A stretch of 7,114 bases of DNA from Bacteroidales bacterium (GTDB lineage: Bacteria > Bacteroidota > Bacteroidia > Bacteroidales > JAGOPY01), in contig DAOWEV010000249.1 in the NCBI GenBank assembly GCA_030638325.1, positions 1-7,114 of the forward strand. Reading direction: 5' to 3'. The position numbers were made by a program, and so were the translations under genes. Of the stretch, positions 1 to 4,217 are shown piece after piece (position 1 is the first letter of the stretch; the number at the start of each line of letters is the position of its first letter). The notes below the pieces were generated by a model. It was not told the DNA's origin. It made no database searches and saw only the letters and a list, made by a program, of their open reading frames with translations.

Positions 1-18
1 AGGATAGATTTTGAATAT

Positions 19-114
19 GGTATAGGGGGAATAAGGGTATAAAGGTATAGGGGGAATAAGGGTATAAAGGTATAGGGGGAATAAGGGTATAAAGGTATAG
101 GGGGAATAAGGGTA
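19..114. repeat. G-rich tandem array, 25-bp unit, about four copies
   Basis: Four copies start at 19, 44, 69 and 94, each beginning GGTATAGGGGGAATAAGG and, in the first three, continuing with GTATAAA; the last is cut after 21 bp. The copies are essentially identical, so expansion looks recent. The reverse complement contains CCCTTATTCCCCCTATA, the same word as the 17-bp unit of the array at 2120-2360, plus 8 extra bases. The array is therefore related to that one but inverted relative to it. It is non-coding and may begin to the left of the window. Confidence 0.95.
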
Positions 115-119
115 CCATT

Positions 120-245
120 ACCAATATTTCCCCTATTTCCCCTATTTCCCTATTTCCCTATTTCCCCAATTTCCCTATTTCCCCAATTTCCCCTATTTCC
201 CCTATTTCCCCAATTTCCCCTATTTCCCTATTTCCCCTATTACCC
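120..245. repeat. C-rich tandem array, 8-9 bp unit TTTCCC(C)TA
   Basis: Fourteen runs of three or four C occur at 8-9 bp spacing from 130 to 245, separated by TATTT or AATTT. On the minus strand this reads GGGGAAATAGGGG repeatedly, which fits the canonical G-quadruplex pattern (G3 or more, loops of 5). It lies downstream of the 3' end of the SUI1-family gene. No coding potential is seen. The G-rich array at 19-114 abuts it head to head at a near-palindrome, TAAGGGTACCATTA (107-120). Confidence 0.93.
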
Positions 246-305
246 AATTCAATAATAACATTTGTTTAGAAATTTTCATTGTTAATTTAATACTGATTAG
301 TTGCG
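234..305 (+). repeat. Array flank, direct repeat of 2348-2427
   Basis: Positions 234-256 match 2348-2370 at 22 of 23 bases, including CCCAATTCAATAAT. Positions 279-305 match 2401-2427 at 25 of 27 bases, with the core TTGTTAATTTAATAC and GATTAGTT. The stretches between them (22 and 30 bp) are unrelated. A conserved two-block flank beside two separate arrays suggests that array and flank form one repeated element. Confidence 0.85.
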
Positions 306-318
306 CAATATTAAATTA
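283..318 (-). other. AT-only inverted repeat over the SUI1-gene stop codon
   Basis: TAATTTAATA (283-292) and its exact complement TATTAAATTA (309-318) form a perfect 10-bp stem with a 16-base loop that contains TTGCGCAA. The right arm includes the TAA stop of the minus-strand SUI1-family gene. It could act as a weak 3'-end structure, but it has no GC pairs and no following U-run, so it is not a typical intrinsic terminator. The left arm lies in the repeated flank; the second flank copy has no matching right arm. Confidence 0.4.
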
Positions 319-657
319 CCCTCCGGACTTTTTTGCCGGATACCCATCAGCAATCAGGATGTTTGTGATCTTATCTCTGAAATCGCCTTGTATCAGGATA
401 TCACCTTCTTTGATACTGCCTCCCACCCCACATTTGGATTTCAATCTCCTGCCAAGCTCTTTCAGATCCGCTGGCCGGCCGGTAAATCCTTTCACAAGTG
501 TTACTACTTTTCCCTTTCTTTGTTTTCTGTCCACTATGACGATAAGTTTCTGTTGTTGAGGTGTCAGTGTTTCAGTGCCCTCTTCCTCATCGTATTGATA
601 AATAAAATCGGGATTTGTTGAAAAGACGATCCCGTCTCTTTTTTTCTTTTTTGACAT
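316..657 (-). CDS. SUI1/YciH-family translation initiation factor
   Basis: This 113-residue protein belongs to the SUI1/eIF1 family (bacterial YciH type), small ribosome-associated proteins thought to influence start-codon fidelity; the bacterial role is poorly defined. The N-terminus is a basic MSKKKKRDG followed by an acidic spacer (about 23-29). The SUI1 fold covers about residues 36-108. Visible family motifs are the basic hairpin KGKVVTLVKGF (48-58), CGVGGS (76-81), KEGDILIQGD (83-92) and the final DGYPAKKSGG. Length is normal. The ATG at 657-655 is chosen because MSKKKK starts are usual in this family. No Shine-Dalgarno sequence precedes it, as is common in Bacteroidota. It is the last of three minus-strand genes, separated from the lipid kinase by a heptamer array. 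Family assignment is firm; the precise function is inferred. Confidence 0.93.
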   Translation of the reverse strand: MSKKKKRDGIVFSTNPDFIYQYDEEEGTETLTPQQQKLIVIVDRKQRKGKVVTLVKGFTGRPADLKELGRRLKSKCGVGGSIKEGDILIQGDFRDKITNILIADGYPAKKSGG

Positions 658-663
658 TGCTTA

Positions 664-704
664 TGAGTTAAGAGTTACGTGTTATTGGTTACGAGTTCTG
701 TTCC
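664..704. repeat. Degenerate GAGTTACG-like repeats
   Basis: Between the SUI1-family start and the clean heptamer array are diverged short repeats: GAGTTAAG, GAGTTACG, GGTTACGAGTT. They look like a decayed or distinct short-unit array of the kind often found next to GTTGAC-type arrays in Bacteroidota. No gene or clear promoter is seen here. Confidence 0.5.
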
Positions 705-807
705 CTGTTAACTGTCAACCGTCAACTGTCAACTGTTAACTGTCAACTGTCAACTGTTAACTGTTAACTGTTAACTGTCAACTGTCAACTGTCAACTGTC
801 AACTGTT
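705..807. repeat. Heptamer array CTGT(T/C)AA, overlapping lipid-kinase 3' end
   Basis: Fourteen 7-bp units run in register from 705, mostly CTGTCAA or CTGTTAA with one CCGTCAA, then a final unit (803 on) broken by a one-base insertion. On the minus strand, the sense of the flanking genes, the unit reads TTGACAG or TTAACAG. Because 7 is not a multiple of 3, TGA or TAA appears in every sense frame within about 21 bp. The array provides the stop codon of the lipid kinase (799-801) and then fills the gap to the SUI1-family gene. It has the same orientation relative to its upstream gene as the array after citF. Confidence 0.95.
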
Positions 808-1692
808 CAACCGGTTTCCCGGAACCAGCACCTTCAATGACCGGGGATGTACTTTGAAGTGAAGCATCCTGCCCATTTTCACTGACTCGCCGTCAATATT
901 TATCCGTTTTCCTTTCTCACGCCATACTTTCAGTTCACTGGCCCGGAAAGATTCAGTATAGGAAGACTTATGTATCCTCCTGGTAAACAGCAGCCGTAAG
1001 ATGTCGGGGATTTCCCAGAGTGGGAATTTCTTAACGATAACAACATCAAGCAGTCCATCACAAATATCTGCCTGTGGCGCGATGATGGTATTGTATCCAA
1101 ACTGTCCTGAATTGGCAAAGCTTATTAAAAGGGCTTCCCTTTCGATCTTCTTTCCGTCAAATGATAATTTAAATGACCTGGTTTTATATTTGAGATAATG
1201 GGTGACAATGAGTTTAAAATATGTTTCAAATCCTCTCTTGCCTGATTTTTTAGAAGCATTGGCAATCTTCGAATCAAACCCGATGCCGGCAATACTGACA
1301 AAATGCCGGCCATTTACGCTGGCTGTATCTATATCAATAACATGGAGTTTGTTGATCGTCCTGATGGCTTCCGAAATGTTCAGCGGAATATGCAAATGCC
1401 TGGCCAGGCCGTTGCCTGAACCCGCCGGGAGTATGCCCAGTATAGTGCCTGACCCTATGAGGGGCTTTGAAATTTCATTGACAGTGCCATCCCCACCAAC
1501 AGCTACGATGATATCATATTCATCTTTGGCGGCCTTTTCTGCGAATCTTCCGGCATCACCGGCTTTAGCGGTTTCAATTATATCAAAATCCAGGTCTTTA
1601 TCCAGCTCCCTGATTAACAAATCCCTCAATTGGCCTGTATTGATGGGTGCAGTAATGGGATTCAGGATAAATATCAGCTTTTTCCGTGGCAT
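799..1692 (-). CDS. Diacylglycerol kinase / YegS-family lipid kinase
   Basis: This 297-residue protein is a DAGK-catalytic-domain lipid kinase (DgkB/YegS/sphingosine-kinase superfamily), which phosphorylates a membrane lipid hydroxyl using ATP at the inner face of the cytoplasmic membrane. The nucleotide-binding domain covers about residues 4-130, with VAVGGDGTVNEI (63-74, GGDGT signature at 66-70) and LGILPAGSGNGLARHL (85-100). The C-terminal beta-sandwich domain covers about 130-290, with GIGFD (136-140) and IDGES (266-270), the conserved DGE region. The first loop, NPITAPINTG, lacks the usual NPxSG glycine pattern. No signal peptide or transmembrane segment is seen. The substrate (diacylglycerol, ceramide or sphingoid base) cannot be told from sequence. 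The last residues LNS and the TGA stop are encoded by the heptamer array. The gene follows the lipoprotein gene by 30 bp, so cotranscription is plausible. Confidence 0.93.
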   Translation of the reverse strand: MPRKKLIFILNPITAPINTGQLRDLLIRELDKDLDFDIIETAKAGDAGRFAEKAAKDEYDIIVAVGGDGTVNEISKPLIGSGTILGILPAGSGNGLARHLHIPLNISEAIRTINKLHVIDIDTASVNGRHFVSIAGIGFDSKIANASKKSGKRGFETYFKLIVTHYLKYKTRSFKLSFDGKKIEREALLISFANSGQFGYNTIIAPQADICDGLLDVVIVKKFPLWEIPDILRLLFTRRIHKSSYTESFRASELKVWREKGKRINIDGESVKMGRMLHFKVHPRSLKVLVPGNRLNS

Positions 1693-1722
1693 GAAAATAT
1701 ATTTACCGGGTTAGCTGGTTTG

Positions 1723-2052
1723 TTAACGGCACCATATAACGATTACCTCTCTAATGGCTTCGGCTTTGTTGCCGGCAGCATCGGTTACATCATAATAGAC
1801 ATAGCCCGTACCTGGTTGTGATGTATCCACCTGAATGTCCGTATTGATCTTATCAGTCAGATCACCATCTTCATCATCAATAGCTGTGGCGCCCGGGTCA
1901 ACATAGGGTATGCCAGCGCAAAAAGTATAAGGATTATATCCTTCCAGGGTTATTACAGGAGCTGTGGTGTCCTTGTCTTTCTTACAGGCTGCAAATCCAG
2001 TTATAATGACCATCATAATAATAAAAAGAGCAGTGCTTTTTGGTTTAATCAT
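1723..2052 (-). CDS. Small lipoprotein with DUF5011-like Ig-type domain
   Basis: This 109-residue protein has an N-terminal lipoprotein signal: basic MIKPK, a hydrophobic stretch (about 8-20) and the lipobox GFAAC with the lipidated cysteine at residue 23. KKDKDTT follows; the +2 residue is Lys rather than Asp, so surface or outer-membrane placement is likely. Residues about 31-106 match the DUF5011/HYR-like Ig domain pattern: APVITLEG, YVDPGATAIDDEDGDLTDKI, VYYDVTDAAGNKAEAIREVIV. Such domains usually occur as modules of larger cell-surface proteins; here a single copy makes up the whole protein. The role is unknown, with adhesion or carbohydrate association the usual guess. The ATG at 2052 is set by the signal peptide. 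No Shine-Dalgarno or convincing TAnnTTTG promoter precedes it; the nearest -7-like word is TAATTTTA on the minus strand at 2084-2077. Confidence 0.88.
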   Translation of the reverse strand: MIKPKSTALFIIMMVIITGFAACKKDKDTTAPVITLEGYNPYTFCAGIPYVDPGATAIDDEDGDLTDKINTDIQVDTSQPGTGYVYYDVTDAAGNKAEAIREVIVIWCR

Positions 2053-2094
2053 AGTTTTTGTTTTTTTAAGAGACTGTAAAATTAGTCAATTTGT

Positions 2095-2116
2095 AACTAA
2101 TCAGTTTATTAATCAA
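2095..2116 (-). repeat. Left inverted flank of the 17-bp array
   Basis: Read on the minus strand this stretch ends in AATAAACTGATTAGTT(AC), which resembles the right flank at 2401-2426 (TTTAATACCGATTAGTTAC) and the copy at 279-305 (TTTAATACTGATTAGTTGC). The shared word ACTGATTAGTT is exact between 2095-2105 (minus) and 292-302 (plus). The 17-bp array is therefore bracketed by imperfect inverted repeats about 330 bp apart. Confidence 0.6.
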
Positions 2117-2119
2117 CTC

Positions 2120-2360
2120 CTATTCCCCCTATTCCCCTCATACCCTTATTCCCCTTATTCTCCTTATACTCTTATTCCCCTTATACCCTTATTCCCCTTA
2201 TACCCTTATTCCCCTTATACCCTTATTCCCCTTATACCCTTATTTCCCTTATACCCTTATTTCCCTTATACCCTTATTCCCCTTATACCCTTATTCCCCT
2301 TATACCCTTATTCCCCTTATACCCTTATTTCCCTTATACCTCTATTTCCCCTATTTCCCA
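2120..2360. repeat. 17-bp tandem array ATTCCCCTTATACCCTT
   Basis: The word ATTCCCC or ATTTCCC recurs every 17 bp at 2174, 2191, 2208, 2225, 2242, 2259, 2276, 2293, 2310, 2327 and 2344. Less regular units lie at 2131-2173, including one 9-bp half-unit insertion. On the minus strand the unit reads GGGGAATAAGGGTATAA, which meets the canonical G-quadruplex pattern with 5-base loops. It sits between the divergent lipoprotein and fic genes, upstream of both. The + strand is open in all frames across the array, giving a meaningless 17-residue Pro/Leu/Tyr-rich repeat, so ORFs called through it are artefacts. Confidence 0.95.
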
Positions 2361-2427
2361 ATTCAATAATGAAACTTCTTAAGTCAGCCTGGGCGGATCT
2401 TTGTTAATTTAATACCGATTAGTTACG
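2348..2427 (+). repeat. Right array flank, direct repeat of 234-305
   Basis: The two conserved blocks are 2348-2370 and 2401-2427; between them is an unrelated 30-bp stretch (2371-2400). The second block is also the right arm of the imperfect inverted repeat bracketing the array. See the entry at 234-305 for identity counts. Confidence 0.85.
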
Positions 2428-2429
2428 TC

Positions 2430-2542
2430 AATTTTAATTCAAAAAATAGTTTTTCCGGAGCTTGATACTTGTTCATAAAATAGTAATTTTATCGCTTGTA
2501 AATTATCAAGGTTGGTTGTTAGCAATGTAATAAAAAACAATG
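2430..2542. other. AT-rich intergenic stretch, no gene seen
   Basis: No ORF with family signatures, no RNA gene and no clear promoter motif could be recognised here. It separates the flank of the 17-bp array from the first hairpin of the fic-associated repeats. Positions 2622-2740, on the other side of the hairpins, likewise hold nothing I recognise; an ORF on the minus strand there runs through the hairpin and promoter sequences and looks spurious. Confidence 0.6.
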
Positions 2543-2569
2543 ATAATTTTTATGCCACCCTTTCAGGGT
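2543..2569 (-). repeat. GAA-triloop hairpin repeat, left copy 1
   Basis: On the minus strand ACCCT-GAA-AGGGT forms a 5-bp stem with a GAA triloop (2569-2557), followed by a tail GGCATAAAAATTAT. It is the most diverged of four copies in the window. The loop-closing pair is T-A here instead of C-G, a compensated change relative to the next copy. Confidence 0.75.
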
Positions 2570-2593
2570 TCAAAATATTGTTAATGAATAAAC

Positions 2594-2620
2594 GCTATAA
2601 AAATATCACCCCTTCGGGGT
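2594..2620 (-). repeat. GAA-triloop hairpin repeat, left copy 2
   Basis: On the minus strand ACCCC-GAA-GGGGT (2620-2608) is followed by the tail GATATTTTTATAGC. The hairpin is identical to the right-hand copy at 4154-4166 and the tail matches it and its neighbour at 11 of 14 (GACATGATTATAGC type). It starts 51 bp from left copy 1. It is in opposite orientation to the two copies beyond fic. Confidence 0.85.
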
Positions 2621-2744
2621 TATCACCAATTGGATATGCGAAGCCGACCAAACATATAAATGTGCAAGCATCCTTTTTATAATACACAGAAGAAACCGGC
2701 AGCCTACAGCAGCAGAGCCGAAAGTTAAACATCGAATAAGGAAA

Positions 2745-2816
2745 GTAAAGTAAATTAAAAATCAACTTAAGTTTACTTTTTCGCACAAAAGTAAATTTAA
2801 ATAAAAATAAGTTTAC
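2745..2816. promoter_or_regulatory. Phased GTTTAC/GTAAAT boxes, candidate fic operator
   Basis: Four related hexamers begin at 2750 (GTAAAT), 2771 (GTTTAC), 2791 (GTAAAT) and 2811 (GTTTAC), spaced 21, 20 and 20 bp, about two helical turns, with alternating orientation. The central pair lies in an inverted repeat, AAGTTTACTTTT (2769-2780) and AAAAGTAAATTT (2787-2798), 11 of 12 paired, loop TCGCAC. A palindrome AACTTAAGTT overlaps at 2764-2773. The last box overlaps the -7 element. This is the layout expected of an operator bound by a multimeric repressor; the winged-helix C-terminus of the Fic protein is a possible binder, which is inference. Confidence 0.6.
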
Positions 2817-2821
2817 CTTTG
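2814..2821 (+). promoter_or_regulatory. Bacteroidota-type -7 element TACCTTTG for fic
   Basis: TACCTTTG is an exact match to the TAnnTTTG -7 consensus used by the Bacteroidota primary sigma factor. I see no good TTTG at the -33 position. It ends 7 bp before the GTG start of fic, so the transcript would begin almost at the start codon and be leaderless or nearly so. Confidence 0.6.
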
Positions 2822-2828
2822 TACTATC

Positions 2829-3974
2829 GTGCCAAACACACTGGACATAGAAAAATTTAAGGCAGGCCACAGCGAGAGAGGTTCCGGCTACAGCTATTTT
2901 GTACCGGTATACATCAACCTCCAGTGGCTATGGAAGGATGCCTCATTAACCACCTTGCTGGAGAAAGCATCCATCAGCCTGGGGGAGTTGAATTCATTTG
3001 CCCGGCTTGTGCCTGATACCGCTCTTTTTATTCATCTGCACGTGATGAAAGAAGCTGTGGTTTCCAGCCGCATTGAAGGCACCCATACAGGCATGAATGA
3101 AGCCCTTTTGCCTGAAGAAGAAATCAGCGTAGAAAAGCGAGATGACTGGCTGGAAGTTCAAAACTATACCCGTGCTATGCAGGAAGCCATCAAGGAGTTG
3201 GACAAACTGCCCCTTTCATCACGCCTGTTAAAGAAAACACATCGCATCTTGCTTTCCGGAGCCAGAGGCAGGCACAAACAACCAGGCAGCTTCCGTACCA
3301 GCCAGAACTGGATTGGTGGAGCTACATTGAACGATGCTGTTTTCATTCCGCCTGCCCATACCTGTGTCAATGAACTCATGAGCGATCTGGAAATGTTCCT
3401 GCACAATGACCATATACAAGTACCAACCCTGATAAGGGCCGGTATTGCTCATTATCAGTTTGAAACCATTCATCCCTTCCTGGATGGCAACGGGCGTATC
3501 GGACGCTTGCTCATTACACTTTATCTGGTCAGTATGAAAATACTGGATCAGCCCTTGCTCTATCTATCGGTATTTTTTGAGCAAAACAAAGGACTTTATT
3601 ATGATAACCTGATGCGGGCAAGGAAAAAAAACGATCTGCTGCAATGGCTTAAATATTTTCTGGTAGGAATTGATGAAACGGCAACCAGGGCATCTCAAAC
3701 CCTCACTGAAATACTAAAACTGAAGGAAAGTACGGAAGCGCTGATCAAACAAAAGGCAGGCAGGCGTGCCGATTCGGCCATGATATTGCTCGCACATCTT
3801 TTTAAAAATCCTGTAGTTAAAGTAAAGGAAGTAAAAGAAATTTGTTCATTGAGTTCAAAGGCAGCCAACGATTTGGTCTCCATGTTCATTAACCTGAACA
3901 TCCTGAAAGAAATCAGCGGACAAACGCGATACAGAATTTTCGTTTTTACAAAATACCTTGATTTGTTCAAATAA
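2829..3974 (+). CDS. Class II Fic family protein (AMP transferase type) with C-terminal winged helix
   Basis: This 381-residue protein is of the Fic_N + Fic + wHTH architecture, similar in layout and length to Shewanella SoFic. The family transfers AMP from ATP to target-protein hydroxyls; targets here are unknown. Residues about 22-115 form the Fic_N region with the inhibitory helix motif SSRIEG (79-84; S79, E83, G84), placing it in class II (self-inhibited by the N-terminal Glu). The Fic core (about 130-235) carries an intact catalytic motif HPFLDGNGRIGR (215-226, catalytic H215). Residues about 310-378 look like a winged helix. The start is GTG at 2829: the next in-frame Met is residue 73, and homologues begin with a similar EKFKAG segment. 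No Shine-Dalgarno is present. The TAA is 3 bp before an HsdR-like ORF. Fic genes of this type are often found inside type I restriction operons, which fits. Confidence 0.93.
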   Translation: MPNTLDIEKFKAGHSERGSGYSYFVPVYINLQWLWKDASLTTLLEKASISLGELNSFARLVPDTALFIHLHVMKEAVVSSRIEGTHTGMNEALLPEEEISVEKRDDWLEVQNYTRAMQEAIKELDKLPLSSRLLKKTHRILLSGARGRHKQPGSFRTSQNWIGGATLNDAVFIPPAHTCVNELMSDLEMFLHNDHIQVPTLIRAGIAHYQFETIHPFLDGNGRIGRLLITLYLVSMKILDQPLLYLSVFFEQNKGLYYDNLMRARKKNDLLQWLKYFLVGIDETATRASQTLTEILKLKESTEALIKQKAGRRADSAMILLAHLFKNPVVKVKEVKEICSLSSKAANDLVSMFINLNILKEISGQTRYRIFVFTKYLDLFK

Positions 3975-3977
3975 ACC

Positions 3978-4076
3978 ATGCCCCAACCCACCGAATATAA
4001 AAGCGTACAGGCACGCATTTTAAAATATGCAGAAGAAATTGACGGAACTATTGTTTCCGGAAATGAAGAAAAATAA
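3978..4076 (+). pseudogene. Remnant of type I restriction subunit HsdR (N-terminus only)
   Basis: A 32-codon ORF starts with ATG 3 bp after the fic stop. Its first 21 residues, including TEYKSVQARILKYAEEI, match the characteristic N-terminus of a type I restriction endonuclease R subunit family (typical form: TEYKTVQARILxYAxEIGWTxVPRxEAExRRG). After EEI the reading becomes DGTIVSGNEEK and ends at TAA, so GWTxVPR is lost and about a thousand expected residues are missing. Hairpin repeats start 17 bp after the stop. I infer a deletion that removed the rest of hsdR, leaving the operon-spaced 5' end. It may still be translated, but function is unlikely. The match rests on memory of the family, not on a search. 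Confidence 0.68.
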
Positions 4077-4093
4077 AGCATAATAAAGAAAAA

Positions 4094-4120
4094 ATCCCGA
4101 AGGGATGACATGATTATAGC
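4094..4120 (+). repeat. GAA-triloop hairpin repeat, right copy 1
   Basis: ATCCC-GAA-GGGAT (4094-4106) is followed by GACATGATTATAGC (4107-4120). Compared with right copy 2, the second stem pair is T-A instead of C-G, with both sides changed, so pairing is preserved. It begins 17 bp after the HsdR remnant stop. Confidence 0.88.
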
Positions 4121-4153
4121 AAGGTAGCAAAAAATAAAATGAACAAAACACAA

Positions 4154-4179
4154 ACCCCGAAGGGGTGACATGATTATAG
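4154..4179 (+). repeat. GAA-triloop hairpin repeat, right copy 2
   Basis: ACCCC-GAA-GGGGT (4154-4166) is followed by GACATGATTATAG, identical over 13 bases to right copy 1. The two copies are exactly 60 bp apart. It lies 38 bp before the citDE start codon. The form resembles short palindromic REP-like repeats of Bacteroidota genomes; no RAYT-type transposase gene is in the window. Confidence 0.88.
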
Positions 4180-4217
4180 ATAGAAAATAAAAATAATTAT
4201 AAAATAAACCAATACAA

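Noticed and set aside
705..807. Possible CRISPR array
   Set aside because: Units are 7 bp with no spacers; it is a simple tandem repeat. The same applies to 6983-7114 and the 17-bp and 25-bp arrays.
1202..1714. 170-codon ORF on the + strand
   Set aside because: Antisense to the lipid kinase, which has clear DAGK motifs; no family signature on this strand.
1964..2407. 147-codon ORF on the + strand with Pro/Leu/Tyr-rich repeats
   Set aside because: It is the translation of the 17-bp array, which is open in all + frames; the N-terminal part is antisense to the lipoprotein signal peptide.
2622..2740. Possible small RNA or tRNA in the gap before fic
   Set aside because: No cloverleaf, acceptor-stem pairing or recognisable RNA motif could be found by eye.
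2595..2870. 91-codon ORF on the minus strand
   Set aside because: It passes through a hairpin repeat and the fic promoter and start; its C-terminus DNPEGVIFL is just the translated hairpin, a common artefact.
4094..4179. Intrinsic terminator for the fic transcript
   Set aside because: The 5-bp stems are followed by GACATGATTATAG, not a T-run, and the same hairpins occur in the other orientation before fic; a repeat family explains them better.
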